Shown: in pieces, positions 1 through 8,762 of the stretch
Numbering within the stretch: the stretch's first letter is position 1
How the letters are laid out: every line of letters starts with the position of its first letter
Origin: CAVPCZ01 sp963779225
Lineage (GTDB): Bacteria > Bacteroidota > Ignavibacteria > UBA10030 > UBA6906
NCBI GenBank assembly: GCA_963779225.1
Contig: CAVZWW010000003.1
Location: forward strand, 3,472,001 to 3,536,000
DNA: 64,000 bases
Reading direction: 5' to 3'
The notes under the pieces: model-generated
The model's input: only the letters and a program-made list of their open reading frames with translations
Databases searched by the model: none
Told to the model about the DNA's origin: nothing
Made by a program: the position numbers and the translations under genes

Positions 1-468
1 TTTGCGACGTATTATACGAAATATGTCCGGGCAGTGGTGATGTTCGTCGGGATCAGCGACATCGTCAGCAAGCAGGGAACAACGGATATTCCGTATGAGG
101 ATTTCTTTGTGCATATGGGGAAGAAGGTGGAGGATAACTGGGAGTTCAGCCTGAAGCGGAGCCCCGTGTACTGGGCCCGGCAGAGTTCAACGGCGACGCT
201 CATCTGCGGCGGGACTTCCGATACCCGGGTGCATCCTTCCCAGAGCATGGAGCTGTACCGCCGGATGAAGATGAATGATCATCCCGCGGTGCGTCTGGTG
301 CAGTATCCCGGCGAGCAACATGGCAACAGCCGTCAGCCAGGGCGGGCCGATCTGCTGTACAGGACTCTGGATTGGTACGATTGGTATGTGCGGGACGGCA
401 AACCACTGAGCGGTCCCATGCCGCCTCTGGACATCAGTGAGAAATATGGTCTACAACTGCCGGAATAG
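1..468 (+). CDS. S9 family (prolyl oligopeptidase-type) serine peptidase, C-terminal fragment
   Basis: The reading frame is open from the first base of the window, so the start lies outside; the last 155 residues are present. S9 enzymes are alpha/beta-hydrolases with a C-terminal catalytic domain. The Asp of the triad is visible in a GTSDTRVHP motif and the His in GEQHGN near the end, both typical of the S9 dipeptidyl/acyl-peptidase group; the nucleophilic Ser would be upstream of the window. The protein ends YGLQLPE with TAG. It converges on the MOSC gene, whose stop lies 21 bases away. The family is fairly certain; the substrate and any export signal cannot be judged from this fragment. Confidence 0.82.
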   Translation, partial: FATYYTKYVRAVVMFVGISDIVSKQGTTDIPYEDFFVHMGKKVEDNWEFSLKRSPVYWARQSSTATLICGGTSDTRVHPSQSMELYRRMKMNDHPAVRLVQYPGEQHGNSRQPGRADLLYRTLDWYDWYVRDGKPLSGPMPPLDISEKYGLQLPE

Positions 469-488
469 TTCGTGGCTCAGGGTGAGAC

Positions 489-1280
489 TCAGACCAGGAG
501 GAGGGGGTCCCCGATGCGAAGGGTCTTGCCTGCTTCCGTCGGTGGAATTTGCGTGTTCACGCAGAGGCGGTAGAAATGATCAAATTGCGAGGGTTCCGCC
601 CAGGAAGGCAGCGTGGCTTTGCGGCGCTCGATGAACCTCGCCATAAATCCCGGCGTCACGTCTGCTGAAACGGGATCACGCGTCGGCACCACACACCGGG
701 CACAAGGATTGATCCCCAGAAACTTCACGCCGCCGATGGAAAACGGACAGCTCCCCCCTTTCGCACCGTAGAGCCGGTCCTCCCAGAAAGGCGGAACACC
801 ATCGATCAGGAGATTAGGTCTGAAGCGCCGCAGTATGTCTGCGGCTTCGAGTCCGGGGTACCATGAGGCAACCGTTTCGAGTGTCGCCTGGCTGACGATC
901 GTGGGCCCGAACGCGGCGGTGTCATCCGGAAAACCTCCGGCAGAGTTCTCCTGCATTGCCACATCCACGCCGAGGAATCTGGTCAGCCACTCCCCGGCGA
1001 GGCGGGATTCTTCCGGCATCAGAAAAACCGCCTCATCCCCCATGCCCTCCGCCTTCAGGAAAACCGAAAACGGGTGCATCCGGTACCGGCTACGGACCAG
1101 AGACACCCGTTCATTCTTCTTCCCATTGATAAACCTGCCGGCCCTATCACGCATTGCCCACCGCCGGTCATTCTCAAGTGCACCCCCGGGATCTATCCGG
1201 GCGTCGCCTGCAATGAGAGGATCCAGCGCTTTCAGCGGATAGATCAAGACCGACCGTAATGTCGGGCGCAGAGTCTCCAA
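489..1280 (-). CDS. MOSC domain protein (YcbX/mARC-like)
   Basis: 263 residues with an N-terminal MOSC beta-barrel region (SVLIYPLKAL, then ENDRRWAMRD) followed by the MOSC core. MOSC proteins bind a molybdenum cofactor or handle activated sulfur. The signature Cys sits in INPCARCVVPTRDP at about residue 195, which in the family is the cofactor or sulfur ligand. The start is TTG: the sequence CAGGAAAG lies about 8 bases upstream and overlaps the end of the preceding bacilliredoxin gene, and no better ATG exists. Only 3 bases separate it from that gene, so the two are probably co-transcribed, which suggests a role in thiol or sulfur chemistry (inference). No separate ferredoxin domain is seen. 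Confidence 0.85.
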   Translation of the reverse strand: METLRPTLRSVLIYPLKALDPLIAGDARIDPGGALENDRRWAMRDRAGRFINGKKNERVSLVRSRYRMHPFSVFLKAEGMGDEAVFLMPEESRLAGEWLTRFLGVDVAMQENSAGGFPDDTAAFGPTIVSQATLETVASWYPGLEAADILRRFRPNLLIDGVPPFWEDRLYGAKGGSCPFSIGGVKFLGINPCARCVVPTRDPVSADVTPGFMARFIERRKATLPSWAEPSQFDHFYRLCVNTQIPPTEAGKTLRIGDPLLLV

Positions 1281-1283
1281 TGA

Positions 1284-1733
1284 CTACTTTCCTGCCGGCA
1301 CAGGCTGCGGACTGGTGCAATGCTCCTTGAATATCTCCGTGAGATGCGCCGCGATCCGGGAGGCGTCCGTGCTTTCAATCTGATAGCGCGGGATGAAATC
1401 CACCAGCTGCCCATCTTTCCAGAGGGAAATGGACGGAGAAGAGGGAGGGACATTGCCCATCAGTTCCCGCACACGCGCAGTGGCCTCGACATCGCCGCCG
1501 GCAAACACGGTTGTCAGATGCTGCGGGCGAACAGAAGATTGGTTCAATGCAAGGCCGATTGCCGGACGCGCCTTGCCGGCGGCACATCCACATACTGAAT
1601 TGAACACAAGCAGCTGGGTTCCGGGTGTTTCACGTATGGAACGATCGACATCTTCGACCGTCCTCAATTCAGAAAACCCGAGACGGGTAAGTTCATCGCG
1701 AAACGGTTGAATCATCGCAGGATCGTAGCGCAT
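1284..1733 (-). CDS. Bacilliredoxin, BrxA/BrxB (YphP/YqiW) family
   Basis: About 149 residues, the usual family length. Bacilliredoxins are thioredoxin-fold proteins that remove bacillithiol from protein cysteines. The characteristic CGC redox motif is present in FNSVCGCAAGKARPA. The start chosen is the ATG at 1733 (MRYDPAMIQPF), because AAAGG lies about 9 bases upstream and the family begins here; a longer in-frame extension is possible but would add an arginine- and proline-rich stretch unlike the family. It is directly upstream of the MOSC gene in the same direction. Whether this organism makes bacillithiol cannot be told from the window. Confidence 0.88.
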   Translation of the reverse strand: MRYDPAMIQPFRDELTRLGFSELRTVEDVDRSIRETPGTQLLVFNSVCGCAAGKARPAIGLALNQSSVRPQHLTTVFAGGDVEATARVRELMGNVPPSSPSISLWKDGQLVDFIPRYQIESTDASRIAAHLTEIFKEHCTSPQPVPAGK

Positions 1734-1778
1734 GCAGTGAACCTTTATATGATGGGAAAGAACAGACTTCACCCTAAT

Positions 1779-1845
1779 AACGCCCGGAAGCGGGTTCGGG
1801 TTCCGTCGGAAGGCGTCGGGCGGGAGAAACAACCCGCTTCCTGCG
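1779..1845 (-). promoter_or_regulatory. Long inverted repeat in the leader of the bacilliredoxin gene
   Basis: GGAAGCGGGTT at 1786-1796 is perfectly complementary to AACCCGCTTCC at 1831-1841, giving an 11-bp stem around a 34-base loop, with possible further CGC/GCG pairing outside. It begins about 50 bases upstream of the bacilliredoxin start, so it would fold in that gene's leader RNA. No known riboswitch class is recognised. Confidence 0.4.
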
Positions 1846-2340
1846 CCCGGGGCGCCGGCGTGGTTCCGCATTCAGGCGGTCCGCCAGAGAAATGTTCGCC
1901 TTAAATTGCGGAAAGGGCATGGTCGATGTCCGATTCCACGGCTTGCGGATGCGTGTTGGCCAACTATCGCGGTCGGGACTGGGATTTTGGCCGGACAGTG
2001 GCCATAGACATGCCTTAGGCCCCAATAAGCCCCCAACCTGGAAGGAAACGCTCTCTGAAGGGCTGTCTGAATTGGCCATCCTCCTCTTGCGCTTGTCCAA
2101 ACGCCTGTGTAGATTTCCCTCAGTCCGGCAGGGCCCTCCAGGGCATTCCAGATTGCACAGACCCCGCGACTCTCCTTTCTTGAACGGACTGTTCTCTCTC
2201 AAAGCGCACTTTTTTAGTGAGCGCATTTCCGGGGTCGTGCCGCAGCGGCCTTCAGTGGAATGCCTATCTCAGGAACCCCTCGCATCAATTGCGCCGGCAT
2301 TATGGGGCGAGATTGGTGCGGTGAGAAAGGAGTCCTCACC
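1846..2340. other. Intergenic region between divergent bacilliredoxin and subtilase genes
   Basis: About 500 bases with no convincing coding sequence on either strand; open frames here lack family resemblance and ribosome binding sites. It should hold the promoter of the subtilase gene, and AAAGGAG at 2326-2332 is its ribosome binding site. A small palindrome GGCGGTCCGCC is near 1876. Nothing else is recognised. Confidence 0.5.
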
Positions 2341-5331
2341 ATGAAGTCGCATACCTCTCTCGCCTTCTTCTGCTTGATACTCCTGTGTACTTCCGGTCAG
2401 CTGGCCATGGCCGGCCTCAATGAAAGCCAGCGCGCAAAACTTCACCCCACGTTTCAAATCCTGGTTGAAGAGTGGCAGCAGGACAGGCTTGCATCGAAAG
2501 CTGACAGCCAGCACGAGGCGATCATTCTCACCTCCCATCCCGAAGCGTTGACAAATGCCGGGATCATCGTAAACTCTGTGTACAATGGGTTTGTCACCGC
2601 CCGCGTACGAACCGAGCAACTCGAAGTGCTTGCCTCACTCGAAGCCGTCAGGTTCGTGGATCCCGGGTCAACGAACGAACTGCACGCGGAAGTGAGCGTG
2701 CATGAAACCGGAGCGCCTCTGCTCCATGAGGGTTATGATCATGGAGTCCTCTATAGGGGGGAAGATGTCATCGTCGTGATCTATGACACCGGGATTGACT
2801 GGAAGCATCTCGACTTTCGTTCACTTTCGGACCCGACGCAATCACGGATTCTCGCCATATGGGATCAGACACTCTCCGCCATCGGCAGCGAGGCTCCACC
2901 TGCCGGCTTTGGATATGGCGTTGAGTACACACAAAGCCAGATCAACGACGAGATCGATGGTTCACCTGCAGGATTCGTACGGGAATCCGACATCCATGGT
3001 CACGGCACCCATGTCGCCGGCAGTGCGGCCGGAAACGGGGGAGCACTGGGGGGCAAGTTCGTCGGAATGGCTCCCGGTGCCGATATTGTTGTGGTCAAAG
3101 GAGGCAATGGATCTTTCGGTGAGTCGGGCATGATCGACGGTCTCACGTACGCGCACAACATCGCCTCGGCCCGTGGCAAGCCCGTTGTTGTCAATTTCAG
3201 TATCGGTGGGCAGACAGGACCTCATGACGGAACGCGTCCGTATGAGGTGGCAATCGATCAATTCTCAAGCAACAGCGGGCATGCGGTAGTGGTGTCGGCG
3301 GGGAACGACGGAGCCAACTTGATGCATGTTTCCCGGGTCATCAGTGCCGGCGGGACAGAGACGATCACCTTCACCGTGCCATCATATACACCGAAAGCGG
3401 GGACAGAGAATGATGCGTTCTTGTTTGATCTCTGGTGCAACGGTAACAACGACATCACGGCAACAGTGATTTCACCGAATGGCATCAGCTATACGCGTGG
3501 AACGGGGCAATCCGGTGAGGGGCCGGTCACGACCGATGGAACAATAACTCTCTACAATGCCATCAGCAGTTACAATGGCCACACCAATGTTCAATCATGG
3601 GTGCATGATAAGACTGCGGATGTGCCGAGCACCGGTGAGTGGACACTCTCGCTGACCAACAATGCCGGGACGTCCGTGACCTGTCACGGTTGGCTCGCGA
3701 TAAAAACCGTCGGGAGTTCTACGGTGACCGTGACGGGCGGCAACACCGACCGGACGGTCTCCATGCCGGCCACATCGGCCGCTGCTATTACCGTTGGATC
3801 ATACATGTCAAAATGGGGCTGGCCTTCCTATAACGGTGCGTTCTACACAAGCGGCACTGATCGCACTGACAACATATCCACTTTCAGCAGTATAGGTCCC
3901 ACCAGAGATGACCGGCAGAAGCCGGACATTGCGGCACCGGGGCAGTGGATAGCTTCGGCGCTCTCCAGCACGGCCGACACGACAGGAGATTACCCCTATG
4001 TTCAGCCGGGTGAAAAACACTGGATGATGCAGGGAACGAGCATGGCCGCTCCGCATGTCACGGGGGCGGTTGCACTGCTCCTGGGTGCCGGGACGAACCT
4101 CATGTCGACACAGATCAAGAGTCTCCTTACGACAACAGCCCTCAGTGACGCATACGCTACATCCCTTCCGAATCCGGTTTGGGGATACGGTAAGATGGAC
4201 ATCTTCAGGGCGCTGATTCATCACAAGTATCCCTCCGCAATCGCTTATCGTACACTTGTTGCCTATGACGGCGTCGGGGCAAGCTCTGTAAACTCGATCA
4301 CTGGCTCCAATAAGGCCGGAGTGAAATTCGTTGCCCCGGTAGACGGGCGTCTCACAGCTGTCCGGATCAACGTGACTACCAATGTGACTTCGGCATTCGT
4401 TGGAAGCGGGGATGCAGTGGTGCAAGTCTATGCGGTGAGCGGAGGACTTCCCGGAGCTGCGCTGGGCTCTCCCATCTCGATCCCCTTCGCCCTGCTTTCA
4501 CGGGGAACAGTCAACACGATTTCCATGCTTGCGGCCAACATCTCTCTCACTACGGGAACGGAGTATATCGTTACGCTGGCAGTTTCTGTTCCCGGAGACG
4601 AGCTAGGATTGCGGGCTGATGGCCTGGCTTCCCCGCCGACGACATCAATGTGGTTCGATGGTAGTACCTGGAGTCTCTGGTCGACAGGCCACCTGCGCAT
4701 CCAGTCGGTCATTACAACCGATGTCGAGCCCCTTCCGGTCCAGCTCGTGGATTTTGGATGTTCGGCTGCGACCCTCGGTGGTGTCACGCTGGAGTGGAGA
4801 ACAATGAGTGAAGTGAACAACTACGGATTCACCGTGCAGCGGAAACTCAAAGAGGAAGCGGTCTACAAGAACGTGGCCGATGGCTTCCTGCCGGGAAAGG
4901 GCACCACGATCGAGCCTCAGGTTTACAGGTTTACGGACAGGACTGTCAAGGCGGCAGGAACATATGCATATCGACTCGAACAGCAGGATCTGGACGGGAC
5001 GATCTCGTACTCGCAGGATATTGTCGTGGATGTGACGGTGACAGATATCGCCGAAGAAGCACCGAAAGAGTTCAGGTTGATGCAGAACTATCCTAACCCC
5101 TTCAACCCCCGGACCCTCTTAAAGTTTTCCGTCGAGACGAAAGGCCGTGCGCAGCTGGTTGTTTACAATGTACTGGGTGAACAGGTCGCCACGCTTTTCG
5201 ACGAGACCGTAGAGGCGGGGCGGTACTATGAGAGCACGTTTTCAGGAGAGAAGCTCCCCTCGGGAGCCTACATTGCTCGATTGACGGCGGGAAGCAGGAC
5301 GGGTCTGATAAAGCTTATGCTGGTACGATAG
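2341..5331 (+). CDS. Secreted S8 subtilisin-family protease with type IX sorting domain
   Basis: 996 residues from the ATG at 2341, preferred over an earlier in-frame ATG at 2260 because AAAGGAG lies 8-9 bases upstream and a clean signal peptide follows (MKSHTSLAFFCLILLCTSG, cleavage near AMA-G). The catalytic triad is visible: Asp149 in VVIYDTGIDW, His221 in HGHGTHVAGS and Ser567 in GTSMAAPHVTGAV. The long His-Ser spacing implies an inserted domain. After the protease come a jelly-roll-like region and a module also found in two neighbouring secreted proteins (EVNNYGFTVQRK ... GKGTT). The C-terminus carries NYPNPFNP and a type-A sorting domain, so export by a type IX system to the surface or medium is expected. 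Confidence 0.93.
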   Translation: MKSHTSLAFFCLILLCTSGQLAMAGLNESQRAKLHPTFQILVEEWQQDRLASKADSQHEAIILTSHPEALTNAGIIVNSVYNGFVTARVRTEQLEVLASLEAVRFVDPGSTNELHAEVSVHETGAPLLHEGYDHGVLYRGEDVIVVIYDTGIDWKHLDFRSLSDPTQSRILAIWDQTLSAIGSEAPPAGFGYGVEYTQSQINDEIDGSPAGFVRESDIHGHGTHVAGSAAGNGGALGGKFVGMAPGADIVVVKGGNGSFGESGMIDGLTYAHNIASARGKPVVVNFSIGGQTGPHDGTRPYEVAIDQFSSNSGHAVVVSAGNDGANLMHVSRVISAGGTETITFTVPSYTPKAGTENDAFLFDLWCNGNNDITATVISPNGISYTRGTGQSGEGPVTTDGTITLYNAISSYNGHTNVQSWVHDKTADVPSTGEWTLSLTNNAGTSVTCHGWLAIKTVGSSTVTVTGGNTDRTVSMPATSAAAITVGSYMSKWGWPSYNGAFYTSGTDRTDNISTFSSIGPTRDDRQKPDIAAPGQWIASALSSTADTTGDYPYVQPGEKHWMMQGTSMAAPHVTGAVALLLGAGTNLMSTQIKSLLTTTALSDAYATSLPNPVWGYGKMDIFRALIHHKYPSAIAYRTLVAYDGVGASSVNSITGSNKAGVKFVAPVDGRLTAVRINVTTNVTSAFVGSGDAVVQVYAVSGGLPGAALGSPISIPFALLSRGTVNTISMLAANISLTTGTEYIVTLAVSVPGDELGLRADGLASPPTTSMWFDGSTWSLWSTGHLRIQSVITTDVEPLPVQLVDFGCSAATLGGVTLEWRTMSEVNNYGFTVQRKLKEEAVYKNVADGFLPGKGTTIEPQVYRFTDRTVKAAGTYAYRLEQQDLDGTISYSQDIVVDVTVTDIAEEAPKEFRLMQNYPNPFNPRTLLKFSVETKGRAQLVVYNVLGEQVATLFDETVEAGRYYESTFSGEKLPSGAYIARLTAGSRTGLIKLMLVR

Positions 5332-5418
5332 CCATCTGAGGCTGCAGAGGACAAATGACCCAGTAGACGCCCGACTCACTCTGAGCCAGACCCCGGCGCG
5401 CGAGAGGTCCGGGAATCA

Positions 5419-5580
5419 GATATTGACATTATCTCATTGGGATAGCCTTCGACAAACCGGGGGAGAGAGAACCTGCATGAAGAGGCCGGGAACGTTTGTT
5501 CTTGGGTGTAATCCGGAAAAGGTGAAACGGCACGTTGTAGCGTTTGCTGAGGGGTGCCAGCGATTCGCAATAGGAAATGC
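5419..5580 (-). pseudogene. Remnant of purU (formyltetrahydrofolate deformylase)
   Basis: This stretch matches the intact purU gene at about 10424-10630 base for base over most of its length. Shared landmarks are GGGAGAGAGAACCTGCATG and AAAAGGTGAAACGGCACGTT. About 60 bases of the intact gene (roughly 10491-10551) are missing here and small differences break the frame. On the minus strand the residual peptide includes RFVEGYPNEI, compared with RFVESYPNGI in PurU. It cannot encode a working enzyme. It lies between the subtilase and the acetyltransferase genes. Confidence 0.75.
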
Positions 5581-5619
5581 CAAGTGGCTTAGAGACTCAG
5601 GGTGAGACTCATCCTGAGA

Positions 5620-6228
5620 CTAAAAATTGTCAACCGCCACTTCCTGCATAACTGGCCGAAGCATGGGGAACGACTGCCTGGACGGCTTTTCGTCCTCGCA
5701 GTTGGGGAACTTCACAACAAGCATTGGATGTATCTGTACAACAGCATCGTCCGGAATATCGCGTTCAACAACAGCGTTTGCGCCAATCTTGACGTTGTTG
5801 CCGATTTTGATGCGCCCCGCAAGTTTTGCACCGGGAGCGACATAGACATTGTTCCCGATAACAGGAAACCCTTGTTTGGTCCTTGCCCGTGAATACCCGA
5901 GAGTGATATCATGGGTAATAGTGAAACATTCTCCTACAACGACGTCGCCTGCAACAAAGATGCCTCCGTAGTGGATAATCAGGAATCCGGGACCGATTTG
6001 TGCTTCAGGGCCTATATCAATTCCCCAGCATCTACGTACATGAAGGCGGTATATTGATACCAGGGGCTTCAGTAGTATCCTGACAAGTAGGGACCTCTTC
6101 CGTAGCCATTGCCCCACTCGATATGCCACAACAGCGTGAACACCGGGAGTCCGAAGACATTCAAAGATCTTCCTCGTCTTAGAACCTTCCACGTATGAAA
6201 GAGCCCGCTGCAGATCCCGTTTCAACAT
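5620..6228 (-). CDS. Serine O-acetyltransferase-like hexapeptide-repeat acetyltransferase
   Basis: 202 residues with a left-handed beta-helix C-terminal half: repeated hexapeptide turns such as IGPEAQIGPGFLI, VAGDVVVGE, VIGNNVYVAPGAKLAG and IKIGNNVKIGANAVV. The HYGG and THDITLGYS segments match the CysE/SAT branch (active-site His residues), which acetylates serine or, in relatives, sugar hydroxyls. The N-terminus (RDLQRALSY ... TPGVHAVVAYRVGQWL) also fits SAT. It has no cysteine synthase neighbour, so a sugar acetyltransferase role in glycan modification is equally possible. The start at 6228 has only a weak ribosome binding site. The end lies next to the purU remnant. Confidence 0.85.
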   Translation of the reverse strand: MLKRDLQRALSYVEGSKTRKIFECLRTPGVHAVVAYRVGQWLRKRSLLVRILLKPLVSIYRLHVRRCWGIDIGPEAQIGPGFLIIHYGGIFVAGDVVVGECFTITHDITLGYSRARTKQGFPVIGNNVYVAPGAKLAGRIKIGNNVKIGANAVVERDIPDDAVVQIHPMLVVKFPNCEDEKPSRQSFPMLRPVMQEVAVDNF

Positions 6229-6307
6229 TAGTGTGCCCCGATGGTTGATCTACTCACATTTCACCCGTAAGATAGCACATCCCGTCAGCGAGGACGTTGA
6301 TCGCTGT

Positions 6308-6548
6308 CACAGGTGACAGGTGATGGCGCGAAGTGTGACGACGTTCACACAGGGAGATCGTACTCCCTCATTGTCCCCTTTGTGTGTAATTGTCGCTAAG
6401 TGTTGGAACGGGTTGGGGTTGGGGTTGGGGTTGGGGTCTGGGTTCGGGTTCGAGTCGGGGTTCGGGTTCGGATCGGGGTTCGAGTCGGGGTTCGGGTTGG
6501 TCTGATCCAATGAAAGGTCTCAAACAAGAGGAACGTGTGTCACCTGTG
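6308..6548. repeat. G-rich telomere-like repeat tract flanked by an inverted repeat
   Basis: From about 6411 to 6503 the plus strand carries tandem GGGGTT units followed by degenerate GGGTTC and GGGGTTCGAGTC units. The block is bracketed by a perfect 11-bp inverted repeat, CACAGGTGACA at 6308-6318 and TGTCACCTGTG at 6538-6548. The G-rich strand has many runs of 3-4 G with 2-3 base spacers, a pattern able to form G-quadruplexes. On the minus strand it would read as Pro-Asn repeats, but I see no gene there. It sits just downstream of the lipoprotein gene that ends at 6575. Confidence 0.7.
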
Positions 6549-6574
6549 TGTCCACGAGTGGGTCAGGCTCAGGC

Positions 6575-7435
6575 TCAGGGTGAACTTGTTTTCTGTTTCG
6601 CCATTGCCAGGGTACGAAGGAGCTCTCTTGCGACTACCCTCCGTCCCTTCTCATTTAAGTGTCCGCCATCATCGGTATACTCTTCGAGCAGAGTGTACAC
6701 GGTCTTTCCCTCAAACTCAAAACTCTTTCTCGTCCCGTCACCCCTTGTCGATTCAATCCCCGCAAGATCGAACACCAGAGTCTTCCCGTATTCCTTCATG
6801 ATCATGTCGTTAAATACAGACCGCTTGTACGCTTCAAGGTCCGACTCGTCACTCCGCCCAATAATCTTTTTGATCATGCGTTTCCAGCCCGCGGATCTGG
6901 TGGTCAACGGTACTGTCGTGTGCAGAAATGTCACGGAAGGATGTTCTGTCTTAAGTGCTGAGATCGTTTGCCTGTAGTAGGCAAACATTTCTTCGACATT
7001 GGTTCCCGCGTCGACATCGACATAACAAAACTTTACAAATGCTATATCCAACGAATCGCCAAGCAGGCCGCGGTCGATCACGTCCTTGAAAGCGTCACAT
7101 TTACTGTTCGGCTTGCCATTTTCCCCGATAGATGATTCCGCAAAGAACGGACCGGAGAGTTTTCCTGCTTCCTCCGGGGAAACAAATAGGAGCGCCGGGC
7201 TGCGTGCCTCAACAGCGAGCTCCTTCAAACCCTGTAGAATATTCCTCCCCACCGACTGATGTCCAAAATAGATGCGCATGTTTCCGACAGTCTCAAGATT
7301 ATGCTTCAACCGGTCATCCATCACCATGCCTCGCTCGCGATAGTCTGATTGATCTGAACACGAAATGAGAAGTGCACAACTCAGGCAGATTGCCCACAGG
7401 TATGTTCCCATCACATCACCCCGCTGTTTCTTCAT
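6575..7435 (-). CDS. SGNH/GDSL-like putative lipoprotein
   Basis: 286 residues with an N-terminal hydrophobic segment ending in a lipobox (CALLISCSD), so it is probably a lipid-anchored envelope protein. The translation may begin at 7435 (MKKQRG) or at the ATG at 7411 (MGTYLW), which has GGGGTG a few bases upstream. An early motif IYFGHQSVGRNIL and a late DGGHLNEKGRRVV motif resemble SGNH-hydrolase blocks, the last providing the Asp-x-x-His pair; the canonical GDSL serine block is not clear. The next gene upstream encodes another SGNH-like protein with a comparable early motif (FLHHSTG). The enzymatic substrate, perhaps an acyl group on a polysaccharide, is unknown. Confidence 0.6.
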   Translation of the reverse strand: MKKQRGDVMGTYLWAICLSCALLISCSDQSDYRERGMVMDDRLKHNLETVGNMRIYFGHQSVGRNILQGLKELAVEARSPALLFVSPEEAGKLSGPFFAESSIGENGKPNSKCDAFKDVIDRGLLGDSLDIAFVKFCYVDVDAGTNVEEMFAYYRQTISALKTEHPSVTFLHTTVPLTTRSAGWKRMIKKIIGRSDESDLEAYKRSVFNDMIMKEYGKTLVFDLAGIESTRGDGTRKSFEFEGKTVYTLLEEYTDDGGHLNEKGRRVVARELLRTLAMAKQKTSSP

Positions 7436-7512
7436 AACTCATTCATCCCAACATAGAATACAAAGGGTTCAAGTGTGCATTCCGAACATTCCCCTTCCCC
7501 CAACATCAACGA

Positions 7513-8595
7513 TTACTGCAACAACAAGAGTTTTCGCGTTTGAACGAAGTTACCGGCCTGCAGCCTGTAGAAATACACGCCGCTGGAAAGCCCGCTCCCG
7601 TCAAACCGCAATTCGTGATACCCTGCCCCCTGTTCCCCATTCTGAAGAAGTGCGACCGACTGGCCAAGCAGGTTGAGGATTGTCAGCCGGACAGTTGACC
7701 TGTGGGGCAGGCCATAACGGATCATGGTAGAGGGATTGAACGGATTGGGATAGTTCTGGTCCAGTTGGAAGGCTTCAGGCATTATCGTCCCGGTCCCGGG
7801 TGCGACTACTCCGGTGTGCGTTTCGTAGGCCAGCGCAGCGTCACACACCTGCTGCACCAGCTGAGGAGCCGCCAATGTTGTCGCGTCCGCATTGGGGTGA
7901 CTGTCTGATGATCCGCTCGCCAGCTCCAGCGGAAGCATGCCGTCAACGCCGGCGAGAATATGGAAGAAATCAAAAACGAAAATGTTTTTGGGGAACGCCC
8001 CGGCGATAGGGTCGAGACCGGCGGCGAGTGTATCCTTTGCCCAACGGCAGAAGGCATCGGAGAGCGCTGCTTCAGAGGCATTCGTGCTTCCTGCCACCTG
8101 AGGTGCGTTCGTCCATATGATAAAGAAGTTCTCCGGCCGTCCCTTCATAACGGAGATCAACGAACGCCAGTGCCACTTGTAGTTTGTGACACTCTTGATA
8201 GACGGATTGAGTGAATCCGCGTTCGAGCCTGGACCGGACATATTGGACGAAGGGAAACAGGACTTGATCATGATCACCGGGTAGGCGGCAAGGAACGGCC
8301 GGATGTCGTTCGAACCATCTTCGTTGTCAAAGATGGTGTGCCAGGTTGCCCATTCGTTGTCATCCGAAGGCCACCAGGTTTCGATCATTTTTATAGAATC
8401 GGACCCGAGAAGGCCGTGCGAAAGATTGTACCTGGCTATCTCCCCTAAAACCGACACCTGTCCGCCGTTTGGTCCCCAAATGCAGGCGCCCGTTGAATGG
8501 TGAAGGAATATTCCAGAACGATAACGGGTCTGACCGAAAGAAATGGCTGCAATCAGGAAAATAACAACAATTATGGAGGTTCTCTTCAGCCGCAT
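7513..8595 (-). CDS. Secreted SGNH-like protein with type IX sorting domain
   Basis: 360 residues with a signal peptide (MRLKRTSIIVVIFLIAAISF, cleavage before QTRYR). The middle resembles SGNH/GDSL-like proteins, with an early IFLHHSTGACIWG block, an IWTNAPQ block and a late SDSHPNADATTLAAP block holding an Asp-x-His pair. Residues from about 275 form a type-A sorting domain (QNYPNPFNPSTMIRYGLP ... SSGVYFYRLQAG ... RKLLLLQ). Export by the type IX system is expected. It sits 77 bases upstream of the SGNH-like lipoprotein gene in the same direction; the two may be paralogues, one lipid-anchored and one T9SS-secreted. Activity is not proven by the sequence. Confidence 0.75.
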   Translation of the reverse strand: MRLKRTSIIVVIFLIAAISFGQTRYRSGIFLHHSTGACIWGPNGGQVSVLGEIARYNLSHGLLGSDSIKMIETWWPSDDNEWATWHTIFDNEDGSNDIRPFLAAYPVIMIKSCFPSSNMSGPGSNADSLNPSIKSVTNYKWHWRSLISVMKGRPENFFIIWTNAPQVAGSTNASEAALSDAFCRWAKDTLAAGLDPIAGAFPKNIFVFDFFHILAGVDGMLPLELASGSSDSHPNADATTLAAPQLVQQVCDAALAYETHTGVVAPGTGTIMPEAFQLDQNYPNPFNPSTMIRYGLPHRSTVRLTILNLLGQSVALLQNGEQGAGYHELRFDGSGLSSGVYFYRLQAGNFVQTRKLLLLQ

Positions 8596-8698
8596 GAGTT
8601 TGTCCTTTCACGATAGCCCATCCCATAAAAGAGTACAATAATCATGCCATTTGATTCAGGAAGGCGGAAACCCGGCGGGGCTTCCAGCATGGAATGAG

Positions 8699-8728
8699 TA
8701 AAGGCCCGGGGTGCATTCCAGGCCTTTA
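8699..8728 (-). terminator. Possible terminator hairpin downstream of the CX4CH protein gene
   Basis: TAAAGGCC at 8699-8706 pairs with GGCCTTTA at 8721-8728 around a 14-base loop, with weak extension outward. It lies about 35 bases after the stop of the gene ending at 8763. The U-run on the transcript is poor, so function is uncertain. Confidence 0.35.
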
Positions 8729-8762
8729 TTCACGTAAGCATATCCCTATTGACCTGCTGAAT

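Noticed and set aside
1774..2226. 150-codon minus-strand frame upstream of the subtilase gene
   Set aside because: It has no recognisable domain, is rich in Arg and Pro as expected from random G+C-rich DNA, and overlaps the bacilliredoxin leader hairpin.
6307..6510. Minus-strand frame of Pro-Asn repeats across the G-rich tract
   Set aside because: It is a translation of the GGGGTT-type repeat itself, with no ribosome binding site and no family resemblance.
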